Shown: one piece after another, positions 37,801 through 49,100 of the stretch
Numbering within the stretch: the first letter of the stretch is position 1
Layout of the letters: each line of letters begins with the position of its first letter
NCBI GenBank assembly: GCA_004431415.1
Contig: QPMI01000022.1
Coordinates: forward strand, 248,001 to 312,000
DNA length: 64,000 nt
From: Cyanophora paradoxa
Lineage: Eukaryota; Glaucocystophyceae; Cyanophorales; Cyanophoraceae
Direction: 5' to 3'
Notes under the pieces: generated by a model
What the model saw: only the letters and a program-made list of their open reading frames with translations
Told to the model about the DNA's origin: nothing
Database searches by the model: none
Position numbers and translations under genes: made by a program

Positions 37801-38722
37801 ATGATCAATTGCAACGCGCCGAATTTCGTAATGGTTCCACCACTGGCAGAATGGTCCGTCCCTGGTCCGACGGTCATGTTACGCACCCTGAGTCACAAAC
37901 GCAGGCGCAAGCAAGTTATAAACTAAAGCTGAGCTCCATACCTCCAAAAGTGTACGCGTAGCGAGATCCGTCATAAGCGAGCCACGAATAGCCCTGTCCA
38001 TGTACGCATGGTCAAATACAAAGCCTAAAGGTTCGAATTCATGAAGCTTAAGGTCTAGAGCAGTTTAACGTATATATATATATCGCGTAACGTTGACTCA
38101 CCCGGTCCTCGATGCTAAGACCCGACGGGAAGTTGAGGAACTCCCAAGTGGGAGGGCCTACGGTAGTACACGTCATGATCAGCATTTGCAATTGCAAGCA
38201 CAAGTACTAGTAATTGCAAGCGCACTCGTATCGAGACGAAGTCTCGAGTAGTTACCGGAAGCTGAATCATAGCGACCCTCGAACTTCCCGCCCTGTGCAT
38301 ATGCTGTCAAATTACACGAAACACCGTGGCGCTTGTCAGAACAGGCCGCGGGCATTCCTTCCGAAAGTTCTCCAGGCCAACGCACCACGAAGAGCACACT
38401 CGGAATGCCGCCCACATTCGCTCCAACGGCCTGTACATATGCGTGTGCGTGTTCGAATTCGAATGCAAAGTTCATATCACGGCATATATATATACATATT
38501 TATGTAGATACGTTTACGTAGACATACCTGCTGATAAATGTCCGCGCCGGCTGGCGGCGAGCCAGACACAGGCGGACTTTTCCGAAACGTGAGCTTTCCC
38601 GACGTGAAAGTCGCCGCATGGGCTTCGCGCGCGGCCAGAGAGAGCACTGCAAAGATGCAGATGGCTCTCAAGAGCAACCGGCAGCTACCTCGCCGACCGA
38701 ATTCGAAGCTGCCCATATGCAT
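34843..38722 (-). CDS. Secreted kelch-repeat protein with (Ser-Pro)n linker and IPT-like domain
   Basis: Starts at ATG 38722 with a signal peptide ([20 protein letters not shown], exon 38722-38528). Kelch-type blades follow in separate exons: [62 protein letters not shown], and a later [17 protein letters not shown] next to [14 protein letters not shown] Ser-Pro repeat of about 45 residues (36085-35925) forms an extended linker. Then [20 protein letters not shown] resembles an IPT/TIG domain. The C-terminus ([20 protein letters not shown] and stop at 34843) is a hydrophobic tail as in GPI-anchored or single-pass proteins. A cell-surface, binding or wall-associated role is inferred. Junctions between about 37.9 and 37.5 kb and around 35.9-35.2 kb are not fully resolved. 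One intron near 38171-38181 carries the recurring word ACGTCATGATCA. Confidence 0.78.
35920..36090. repeat. Minisatellite GGGCTCGGGCTC/GGGCTGGGCGAC coding for (SP)n
   Basis: Imperfect 6-, 12- and 18-bp units in the kelch gene. Read on the minus strand they give alternating Ser-Pro and Glu/Asn-less SPSPSP runs. Length is likely polymorphic. Confidence 0.9.
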
Positions 38723-38937
38723 CTTTGACCAGTGACGAAGTTGGGCGTCGACTCGCGGTCGGCGATAACTTGATGATAACTGAGCGGGGGCGCCACGGAG
38801 ACGTACGCGTCCGACGTCGACGGTCGACACGTCTCAGAGTCTGGCAGCCGAGCTAGCGCTGCGGGCGCACCGACCTTAAGCTTCGGCGTGTGACTGCCCA
38901 TTAATATTCCCGCCGAATTTCCCGGTAGCCTAGGGGC

Positions 38938-39349
38938 CATACTATGATAGCTGTAGGCTACCGGTATAGCCTATAGCCACTGTTAGCCAGGCCCATAGCC
39001 AGGGCCATAGCCTGGCCATAGGCCCCGCCGCCCCGGCCCTGGCAACTTGAAATGGCTGGCATATGCATACCGTGTAACACTTAATTAATGCGCCAGTAAT
39101 TAATGCGTTTTTGGACCCCAACCCCTAGTATGGATATTAATGCGGTACCAAATTAATGCGTTTCGAAGCATTTTGGCTGCTGTAGGGGGTACATATAACG
39201 CAGTTTTCTTAGCGTTTCGATATTAATGCGGTCCCAAATTAATGCGTTTTGCCAGCAGAAAACGCATTAATTTGGGACCGCATTACTTAAGTGCGCGCAT
39301 TACTTAAGTGTTACACGGTAGGCCGTTAGGGTACTACTATCATAGTATG
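38938..39349. repeat. Outer inverted repeat CCATACTATGATAG around MITE copy 2
   Basis: CCATACTATGATAG begins at 38938 and its exact complement CTATCATAGTATGG ends at 39349. It encloses the 253-bp element at 39068-39320, suggesting a nested insertion. A half-copy CATACTATGAT lies at about 40187. Confidence 0.75.
39068..39320. mobile_element. MITE-like element, TACCGT...ACGGTA (copy 2)
   Basis: 253 bp with ends TACCGTGTAACACTTAATTA and AATTACTTAAGTGTTACACGGTA-type complement. The arms are built of repeated AATTAATGCG words in both orientations. The terminal six bases are the same as in copies at 15848 and 39507, but the arm sequence is different. No coding capacity. Confidence 0.75.
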
Positions 39350-39506
39350 GTAACTAGGGTTCAAGGGTTCAACGGTTGGCGTCGGTTGCGCATCATGCAT
39401 ATGGCACTGGCATGCCGTCAACTTGCCGACGACGTCCGACGGTCGACTCGGGTCACTCGGCGAGCTCGGCGACTTGCAGGCTGTTGCACTCAGTGACTGT
39501 TGTAGC

Positions 39507-39771
39507 TACCGTAGGGCACTTAAGTACCGCGGGCACTTAACTAACGCGGTACCAAATTAACGCGCCGAAAGTTTGTTAAAACGCGGTAATTTGGTTCCGC
39601 GGTAATTGACCGCTGAGAGGTCGCCCCGTACAGTACCCCCCAATATTACCGCCCCATACAAGCCTCAGTTTTTTAAAACGCGTTAATTTGGTACCGCGGT
39701 ATTTTGCTCAGAGGAGGGCCATTTTTGAAACCGCGTTAATTAACGCCGCAGTAATTTAGTGCCCGACGGTA
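39507..39771. mobile_element. MITE-like element, TACCGT...ACGGTA (copy 3)
   Basis: 265 bp with ends TACCGTAGGGCACTTAA and its near complement. The arms carry AACGCGTTAATTTGGTACCG words in both orientations. The centre (about 39625-39720) shares CAGTACCCCCCAA, ATTACCGCCCCATACAAGCC and GAGGAGGGCCA with copy 1, although the arms do not match. It is flanked outside by inverted CACTCAGTGAC / GTCACTGAGT. Confidence 0.78.
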
Positions 39772-40639
39772 CTCGCTTGCCGCAGTCACTGAGTCACTGA
39801 TGCGGCAGAGGCCATGCGCACTGGAGAGCTAGAAATATTTAGTGGGCTGCATATTTGTAGTACTAAAAGTTTTTAGGCGATCTACCAAATATTTCCCGCC
39901 TGCTAAAGCCGAGAAATCTGAGGGGTAGTCCCATCTCCGCGATACAAAAGCCTTGTCAAGATCTAGATCTAGAGCTCGAGACTCACGATCAAGACTGACC
40001 TACTAAAGTTTTACCAGGTGCTAAAATGGCATTTTTGCAATTGGAAAAGTACCAATATTAATTATTTTCCTGTACTAATAAATTAACTAGTTCTACAGTA
40101 CTACTCCGGTGAGTCCGATGACTCCGGTCCGCGCGCGCCGGCGGGGGCCCCCGCCGGCGCCGGCCAGGAGTCGGCAATGACTCGGCATACTATGATACCG
40201 GTTGGGTTCGAATTCAAAAAGGGCTCCCGGAGTCCGACTCAGCCTCCGAGGCTCTTAAGAGCCTAAGAATGTGGTACACGGCATACATTTTGCAGCATGC
40301 AGTTTTTTCACGAAGCCCATGCATATGGTACCCCATACTGCCGTGTAACACGGGGGGGCGCGCGGCGGGCCGGCGGCGGCCGCAGCCGCTGCGACCTGGG
40401 CCGCGTGCACGGCGGGGGCGGCGGGCGCGCGGCGCCCGCCTAGGCCTTGGGCCCTGTGGGCTTCGAATTCTTAGCTGATCATCATGGCATGGGGCCGGGG
40501 CCTATATATTGCAAGGGGGGGTCGGGGCCCGAAGGTCAGCCCCGTCCCGGCTGGGCCCGGGGCCCGGGCCCGCCGCGCGGATGACGGACAGATGGATGAA
40601 TCAAATCTAGCGTCTTCGAATTCTTAGCTTGATCTAGCG
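39772..40639. other. Intergenic sequence, no gene seen
   Basis: AT-rich at 39820-40100, then GC-rich with palindromic GC blocks at 40130-40165 and 40350-40450. CCGTGTAACACGG at about 40343 looks like two abutting ends of the TACCGTGTAACAC element type. Confidence 0.4.
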
Positions 40640-42456
40640 ACTTCTTATCTTCCTAGCTAGGCGGGGCGAGGGACGGGCCGGGGGGGCGGACCTGGGCGAG
40701 GAAGTAGGCGGCGAGCTGCCAGGCCGCCGGGCTGGCGGGGGCGAGGAGCGGAGGGGCGAGGGAGCTCGAGGGAGGGGGGCGGGGCGGGGCGTGGGGTACC
40801 CGGGGCGGCGGAGACGATGATGCGGAGGCGGGGCCCGCAGAGGGCGGGGGGCAGCCACGCGAGGCGCCGCGCCCCGGCCTCCGCCACGAGCTGCGGCAAG
40901 GCCGGAGCGAGTAAGACGCTGGGACGGCCAAGAAAGATGGAGACATGGAGAAGAGCCGTGGGACATTGGAGCGTATATATATAGCTATAACTTGTTGAAC
41001 CACGAATCAAGCTAGAGGGCTTATAATTACTAGAAGGCTCGCCTGGTCGAGGGCGTCAGGGACGAGGACGAGGCGGCGGTCGAGGGCGGCGCAGGCGCCC
41101 GTGAGCCACCCCGCGAAGCGGCTCATCTGAGCCGCCTCCGACCCCTCCTGGCCCTGCCCCGCGCTCAAGGTGCGGAGCCGGGCGGGGCGGGGCGGGGCGC
41201 ACGGGTTCGGGGGCGAAGTCGGGGGGGTCCACGGCTTCAAAGGCCCCGCAGATCTCCGCCGCCAGCCGCCTGCCGGGGGACGGGCAGGGTGGGTGGGTGG
41301 CATCGGGAGGTGGGGGGGGGGGGAGAAAGGGGCAAAGAGGGGGGCGGAGGGGTTGCGGGGCGGGGCGAGGCGGGGCGAGGCGGGGGGGGCGGAAGGGGGG
41401 GGGGGGGGCACTCGAGGAGGCCGGGTACGCGGGCGCCGGCCTGGGAGCCGCCGCAGCAGTGCTCGACGAGGACGTCCGCAGCGCACCCCGCCCGCCACCC
41501 CGCCGCCCAGTTCGCAAGCAGCGCTGCCCGCCCCAAAGTCAGCTCAGATGTGAGCGAGATCTGGAGAAGGATCACAAGCTCACCTGACTTTCCGGCGCCG
41601 GGGGGCCCCGAGACGGCGGCGATCCCCTCCGAGTCCGACGCCGCGTACCTGCCCCGAAAGAGGTAGAAGTAGTTAGCGCTAGCAGAATCGAAGTTAGAAT
41701 CTCCTAGAAAAGGTCAAGTTAACAGAATTAAATTAGAATCTCTTGCTGCTCCGATCTCTCGGCTTCACGGACCGGTCGAGGGCCTCGAGGGCGGCCCGGG
41801 GCGGCACGTAGATGCGCCGCCGCGCCGCCGCGAACGCGCCGTGCGCCGCCCGCTCCTCCTCGAGCCAGTCCCGCCCCGCAGACTCCGGGAAGTCGCGTTC
41901 GATAAGCTGGAGAAGACGATTAAATTGAGCCGTCCTCTAGCTTTAGAAGAAAGAAGATTAAAAACGAGCCGTCCTCTAGCTGTTTTAACCTTAAGCTTTA
42001 CCGCTCACCGAGGCGAGGTCGTCGTGGATCAGCTCGGCGAGGCGCGCGGGGCTGCCGTACTCCTCCCCGCAGACCCGCAGCCCGGCCCGCCGGATCTCGC
42101 CCTGGAGCGCCGCGAGGCGCTCCCGGGCGTAGGGGCCCTCCGGCTCCGAGCGGGCCGCGTCGGCCGCCACCATAGCCTGCGAGAGCAGTTAGCTAATCAA
42201 GAAACAACCAGTGAAGAAAGGTATGTTATAAAGAACCTCCCCGTAAAAGACCTTGAGAGGGCTTCGGAATGACCGTACTACGGTAAAAGAGTAATGGGCG
42301 TACCCTCAGTCGCTGCTAAAATTGCTCCCGCCTGTGCCTGCACTTGCAATTGACGCCGGGTGCGCACGCCAGAGACAGGAAGCTGCTTTGTGTGCGGCCG
42401 CGCAGCTGGTGCAGGCTCGTCGACGTCGTCGCTAATATTTGCGATTCCAGCCGAGC
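40640..42456 (-). pseudogene. Partial, rearranged copy of the nephrocystin-3-like gene
   Basis: Exons and introns match the nephrocystin-3-like gene at about 48.6-50.2 kb closely, including intron sequence such as AGCAGTTAGCTAATCAAG. Preserved coding pieces: MVAADAARSEPEGPYARER, the P-loop exon IAAVSGPPGAGKS, ALLANWAAGWRAGCAAD, FAGWLTGACAALDRRLVLV. Differences include VPDALDQ for VLDALDQ. At its 3' end it jumps to a segment homologous to about 47.5 kb (LAAYFLAQ), so roughly 1 kb is deleted relative to the parent. TPR exons and the DUF4062-like part are missing. A possible new first exon (ATG 42456, MSSAGIANISDDVDEPAPAA, donor GTGCGC) could make it a young gene rather than a pseudogene. Confidence 0.7.
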
Positions 42457-42539
42457 TCATCAGACCTTTCGATAATCGACGCCAGCACTCTAATTGCTCT
42501 CCCTGCGCACAATGAAATCCGACCCTTCTCTATGAGAAA

Positions 42540-42788
42540 TATGACGTCCCCAAATTATGTCGGCATGATCATGAATTTAAATTTTCAGGCTTGTATGGGC
42601 CGGTAAATTGGGGGGGTAACACTAAGCACGCCCTACTATGACGCCCCCAAATTATGTCCTTTTTTTTGGTGAATTACCGGCCACAGTCTCTAGACACCAG
42701 CACTGCTGGGGCTGCCCAGGGCGAGTTTGGCGACATAATTTGGGGATGACATAATAAAGTGTGTACCTTAATATAGTGTTACACGGTA
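42540..42788. mobile_element. MITE-like element (copy 4), left end unclear
   Basis: The right end GTGTTACACGGTA at 42776-42788 is the terminus seen in copy 2. Inverted CCCCAAATTATGTCG (about 42547) and CGACATAATTTGGGG (about 42731) form the arms, with a third word CCCCAAATTATGTCC at about 42645. AGGCTTGTATGGG...CGGTAAATT...GGGGGG near 42591 is the reverse complement of the core of copies 1 and 3. No TACCGT is found on the left, so that end may be decayed. Confidence 0.6.
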
Positions 42789-43153
42789 CCCCGGTAAGAC
42801 TGTCTTTCAGACCCCGAGGCTCTTTCTGCCTAGTAGTGGCAGACTGGCAGTGCCTACTAGACTAGTAGTAGTTTTAGTATGAAAAAGCAGTATTTCAACT
42901 TCGGCAAGTATAGTTGAATGACTCGAATCGTCCTCGAGCTCGCGTCGATTTCGCAGTGCCCGCCGAGTTCGCAGGCAGTGGCAGCCTGCAGGCTGCAGGC
43001 TGCAGGCCGGCGGGTTTGGCCCCGGCGGGCTGATCGAGCCCACTTTCTGCCTTCGATTCGTCGGCCAGCGAAGGTCCGATTGCTGTCAAGTTGCTTCTTG
43101 GCAAGTTCTTGCTCGCCAGGCTAGATGCTGCCTATAGCTACAGCTAGCAGCGG
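42789..43153. other. Intergenic sequence after the nephrocystin-3-like gene
   Basis: 365 bp without a supported gene; contains a triplicated GCAGGCT word at about 42986-43005. Confidence 0.4.
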
Positions 43154-46100
43154 CTACTCGATGCCGTACTGCCGGCGGATCTCGGCCGCGTGCCCCGCGT
43201 CGCCCATCTTCTCCGCCGCCTGCGGAAGCGGCGGTCACGATCAGGGAGGGAAGGGGGGGGGGGGGGGGGGGGGGGGGCGCGCACGACGGCGAGCCAGTCG
43301 GCGGCATTCTGCGCGGCGGCGTGCCGGCTCCCCCCGGAGGCCTCCGCCGCCTCCAGGGCGCGCTGGAACGCCCCCGCCGCCTCCTGCACCCGCCCTGCGA
43401 GCGGAACAACTGAGAAGGGCCGAGAGAAAGAGGGGCGGGGTATAGGCTCTCGCCGGTCTCGAGGAGGCAGGCGCCGACGTTGGTGAGGGTCCCTGCGGTC
43501 GTCGGGTGCTGCGCCCCCAGCGCCGCCTCGTCCGCCCCCGCCGCCCGCTGCGCGCGAGACAGCTTAAGAGACGCGAAGTCGGACGGGATACGGGAATTCG
43601 GGAATTCCGGAATTTCCGCCCGGGGGGGGGGTACCTCGTAGAGGGGGAGGGCCTCGGCGTGCCGCTTGGCGCGCATGCGCATCGCCGCCAGCGACTTGAG
43701 CACCTGCCGCGACCTCAGATTCAGATGACTTCGAGCGGGAGGCGGGGCGGGGCGGGGCGGGGCGGGGCGGGCCTGGAGGGTGGCGGGGTCGCGGGGCCCC
43801 GCCCGCCCCTCGTGGATCGCCAGCGACCGCTGCGGCGAAAAGAGGCCCGATCGGTGGCGGGGCAGAAAGAGGCGGCACCGGAGCCAGCGCGTGGGAAAGG
43901 AAGGGGGGCCCGCGCCCGCTCCTCTTCCCCGCCCCCGGGCGGGGCGGGATCGGAGCCTTGCGCGGAGGGCGGGGCGGGGCGGGGCGGGGCGGGGCGGGGC
44001 GGGCGGGCGGGGGGGGGGGGGGGGGGGGGCGCACGGCGTAGTAGTCCCCTGCCTCGTCCAGCGCCCCCGCCTTCGACCTGCGCCCCCGCACCCGATCGCG
44101 AGTCGGGCCGGAGGGGATCGGGCCGGGCTTCTAGATCTAAAAATAGCTTCAATTATTCCACCGCGCCATTCCCCCCTTCCATCGCCTCTATCCACTTATC
44201 GCTTAATCTAAGGGTCTCCACCCTTATTCCACCGGGGGGGGCCGGGGGGGGGGGGGGGGTGGGGGGTGGGGGGCCGGGGGCCGCACGCGAGGTCTGCGAG
44301 GCGGTGGAGGTCGTCGACGAGGGCGGGGTGGCCCGGCCCCAGCGCCCCCTCCTTGATCCCCAGCGCCCGGAGAGATAGCTCCCGCGCCCGCCCCGCGTCC
44401 CCCGCCTGCCGCGGCAAATTCAGGCGGACTGTTTGTGGCGATTTGAATACCGCTAAACCAGAAAGCGAATTGCAAGCTTGGCGAATAGAATATAGCAAAG
44501 ACAGCGAATAGATGCGTTTGAGCTTAAGAAGAAGAAGGAGAGGGGTCTAAAAGGGCACCTTGGCGTAGAGGGCGGCGAGGTTGGAGAGGAGGGTCGCCAG
44601 CTCGGGGCTCCCGGGGCCCAGCAGCCCCTCCGAGATCGCCAGGTCCCGCTGGGGCGGGGTCAGAGAGACTCAGAGGCCCTGAGGAGGCTGGGCGGAGGAG
44701 GCTCCCCGCACCTCGACGAGGGGTACGGCGCGCTGGAAGTCGCCCTTGGCGGCGTACAGGCCCGCCAGGTTGCTGCTCCAGAATCAAAAGGGGAGGACCG
44801 GAGAGGAGCGGGGGGGGGGGGGGGGGGGAGAGAGAGAGACCTGAGGGCGGCGCCGAAGTCGGGGTGGGCGGGCCCGAGGGCGGCCTCGAGGGCGGCGCAG
44901 GAGGCCTCGTAGAGCCGCTCCGCCTCGCCGAGGTCGCCGAGCTGCCGGTGCACCGACCCCAGCGCGTTCATCGCCTGCGCGTATACGTACATGGAAGGCA
45001 AGTTGGGTCGGATCAGAGGTCGGCGGCCGCAAAGCGAGTCCGGACCATGGCGGTCTCGAGGTGGCGGGGGCCCAGCGCCCGCTCCCGAACCTCCAGCACC
45101 CGCTGCCCCCGGGCCGGTCAGCGGAATTAAAGGATCCGGAGAGCGAGGGAGGGAGGCGGGCGGGGCCGGGGTGCCTGGTAGGACGCGAGGGCGCCGCGGA
45201 GATCCCCCCGCGCCCGCGCGACGCCGGCCATGTGGAAGAGCTGCGCCGGGCCTCCGTCAGCGCCCAAGCCCCAGCGCCCCCGGCCCTTGCAGCGCGAGCT
45301 GTCAAGGAGGCAGATGCGTTGCCGCTGAGCGAGGCTCGAGTTCTTTTAGCGAGCTCGGGTCCGGGCCGGGCGGGGCGCACGCAGGTGGCGGTGTCGGGGT
45401 GCTCCGGCCCCAACGCCTCCTCCCGGATCCCCAGCGCCCGCTGCGGACGAAGTTGAGACTGATCAGTTTAGGCTGTGGAGGCAAGGCCGGGGGGGCACGG
45501 ACAGCGAGGAGCTCGTCGGCGCGGTCGAGCTGCGCCATGGCCGCGTGCAGCGCACCCAGGTTCGCCAGGCTCGTCGCCACCTGCGGGCAGGGCGCGCAGA
45601 GCTTCAGCTCGAGCCGGGTTCGAGCTCGGACGGATCGGGCGGGTCTCGCTCGCTCGCTCGCTCGCCTCGGGGTGGTTGGGCCCGCGGGCGCGCTCGTTGA
45701 TGGCGAGGGCCCGCTCGAAGCACGCGCGCGCCCGCTCCGTCCGCCCCATCTGCGCCAAAGCGACCCTTTTGAGCCGAGAGGAGGCCAGCTTGGCTCAAGC
45801 CGTGCCCTCCTTGAGAGGCGGGGCGGGGCGGCAGGCCTTCTGGCAGGCGAGGGCGACGTTGTTGAGGACGGGGGCGAGGTGCGGGTGCATCGCCGGCAGC
45901 GCCCGCTCGCTGATCCCCAGCGCGCGCTGCGGGAGTATCCGATTAGATCGAATCGGGCGGGCGGGCGGGCGGGCGGGGGGGCGTGCCTCGTAGGCCTCGA
46001 GGGCGCGGGGGTACTGCCCGAGGGCCTGCAGGGCGAGTCCCTTGTTGTTGAGCACGGCCGCCAGCGCGGGGCTCGTCGGGCCCAGCGCCCGCTCGCTCGC

Positions 46101-49100
46101 CGCCTCCAGCTCCTGCCCGGGCGCTAAAATAAGCTAATTATAAGCTGAGCGCTCCTAAACTAACAATTAAAGGCGGGCTTCGTAGAGGCGGAGCGCCTCC
46201 TAAACTAAACAATTAAGCTGAGCTGAGCTCAGCTAAGCTAAGCTAAGCGCTCCTAAACTAAACGATTAAAGGCGGGCCTTGTAATTTAACTAAAAAATTA
46301 AAGGCGGGCCTGGTAGAGGCGGAGCGCCTCGGCGTAGTCGCCGGCGCGGTAGTGCACGCCGGCGATGGCCGTGAAGGCCCGCCGCCCGGGGCCCGACGCC
46401 GCCTCCCTGCCGCCCCGGCCGGCCCGCCCGCCCGGCATCAGAGCCGGCGAGGCTCCAGCTTCAGGCCGGCCAGAGGAGCTGGCTGGCAGGAGCTGCCGGG
46501 ACGGGCGGGGCGGGACCGCGTCTGCCTCTCACCGGTACGCGAGGGCGGCGCGGTAGGCCTGCTTGGCCCTCTCGTACTCCGCCTGCTGCGCCCACAGCTC
46601 CCCCAGCTGCCCCCGCGCACGCCCCACTCAGCCCGGGCGGATTGGTGCGGGGCGGCGGCGCGGCACACGTCCGCGAAGGCGTCGGCGACGGGGATGAGCT
46701 CCGCGCGGCGCTCCCCGGCCGCCGCCACCTGCGGCGAGCTTGAACTGAATCCTGCGGGCGCCGCCCGCGCTAGGCCTAGGCCGGGCCGGGCCGGGCCCGG
46801 CCACTGGGCTCACGGACCTTCTCGGCGAGGCGGGCGCCGCGCTCGAGGAACTCCCCCGCCTCCCGGTAACGCCCTGTACCCCCCGCCGGGATGAGGGGGG
46901 GGGGGCGCAGGGGGCCGGGAAGAGGGCAGGGGCGGGGGCACCGAGGGTCTTGAGGGCCCGCCCCACGTCGCAGTAGGCCTGCGGGGGGGTTCCTGAGGGG
47001 CGCGGGCGGGCGGGGGTGCGGGCGGGGGTGTACGCGCCTGGGCGGTCTCGGCGTCGGTGCCGGAGAAGCGCGCGAGGGCCGCCGCGTAGCGCCCGCGCGC
47101 CCCCGCCGCCTCGCCCGTCGCCGCCCACCACCGCTGCAGCTCGTCCTGCCCGAGCGAGTGAGCGCGTCCCATCTCTTCCTCCCGCTCCTATTCGGAAGTG
47201 GGCGGACGCGGAAGGGCCCTGCGGAGAGGTGGCGCAGCGCCGGCAGCTCCGAGAGCAGCGCCGCCAGCTGCCCGCCCCGCCCCGCCCGCCGCTGAGCCCC
47301 GCGCTTGCATTGGAATCCGAGGCTCGGGGCACCTGGGCGAGGGCCTCTTTGTCGCCGAGGGCCGCCAGCTGGTGCCCCGCCTCGAACGTCCGCCGCCCCG
47401 ACGCCGGCTGCGCGCCCCGCGCCCGCGGTGCCCGGAGGTCAGCCCCGTCCCCGGGCCCGCGGCGGGGCGGGGGGAGGGACGGGGGACGGGGGGGCGAGCC
47501 TGGGCGAGGAAGTAGGCGGCGAGCTGGCGGCGCCAGGGGCGGCCGTCCCCGTAGCCAAAGGCGCCCGCCGCCGCCTCCGCCGCGCTCGCGTGCGCGAACG
47601 CGTAGAGGCCCCCTGCGCGCGATGCGACAGCCTCGTCAGAGCGAACGAGAGCGAACAAACTGGACGCTGTGGCGAGCGCGAGGCGGGCGCGCACCGCGGT
47701 TGAGGAGGGCGGAGTAGTCGAGGGCGGCGCCCAGGAACTCGCTCCACGCCAGCTGCGAGACGGCCTCGCCCCCGGTCCCGCCCTCTGCCGAGCGCGGAGC
47801 TGAGCCGAGAGGGCGAGGGCCGGGCCGAGGCTGCAGCCCGAAAGGGCGGACCGGGGCCGGGGCCGGAGCCCTGGACGCCGGCAAGGGCGGCCATCTCGCT
47901 CTCGGCGAGGCCGTCGCGGGCGGCCAGCAGGCGGCACGCCGTCCCCGCCACCAGGCCCTCCCCGTACAGCCCGCACCTGAAAAGAGGGGGAGGGTCGGGC
48001 CCTGGGTAGGGGCGAGCGGGAGAGGAAATGGGCACCAGCGGCGGAGGACGGCGGCGTAGAGCTCCCGAGCGTTCCCGCAGCTGAAGGCCGGGAGGCTCAG
48101 ACAGAAGGAACAGAGGGGCGGGGGAGGAAGGGGGGGCGGGGGGCGCCCGTGGAGCTAGATAGATTGAAATTAGAGATCATTTTCATTAATATTGAACGAG
48201 ACGGGCTCGAGGGGGGGACGGGCGCGCCTGAGGAGCTCGCCGACGCGCTGCTCGAGGACGGCGTGCACCGCGCTGCCCTTCAGCTCCTCCAGCAGTACCC
48301 CCAGGAAGAGCTGGGGGGGGGAGGGGAGGGGAATAAGAATAAGGGAGAAAGGGGGGGGGCGGGCGGGGGCCGCACGGGGCTGGCGGTCTGCGGCGCCCCG
48401 CAGACGCGCGCCTCGAGCCCCGGGGCCAGCGTCTTGCCCGCCACCGCCAGGTCCGCCTGCCCGGGGGCCAGACCCGATCAGATCAGATCTGATCTGATCT
48501 GATCAGATCTGAGGGGGACGGACCTGGAGGACGGCGGAGCGCATCGCCGGCGTCAGCTCCGGGACCGCCACCTGCAGCGCGGGCGCTGGCGGGTGAGAGG
48601 GGCGCGGGGGAGGCGGGCGCGGGGGAGAGGAGAACGGAGGCACCTCGGTGTGGGGCATAGCCCGGGCGCTCTCCAGCGCCTCCCCTGCGAGGCGGCGCGG
48701 GCGGGCGGGCGATGAGAAAAGAGGACGGGGCGGGGCGGGGCGGGGCGGGGCGGGGCGGGGCGGGGGGTACCCGGGGCGGCGGAGACGACGATGCGGAGGC
48801 GGGGCCCGCAGAGGGCGGGGGGCAGCCACGCGAGGCGCTGCGCCCCGGCCCCCCCCACGAGCTGCCGCAAGGCAGGAGCGCTTAAGACTCTGGACGACCA
48901 AGAAAGATAGAGCGGCTGGGGCTCGCCTGGTCGAGGGCGTCGAGGACGAGGACGAGGCGGCGGTCGAGGGCGGCGCAGGCGCCCGTGAGCCACCCCGCGA
49001 AGCGGCTCGCCAGCGCCGCCTCCGACCCCTCCTGGCCCTGCACAGCAGTTCAGAGACGGAGCGCGGGGCGGGGCGGGGCGGGGCGCACGGGTTCGGGGGC

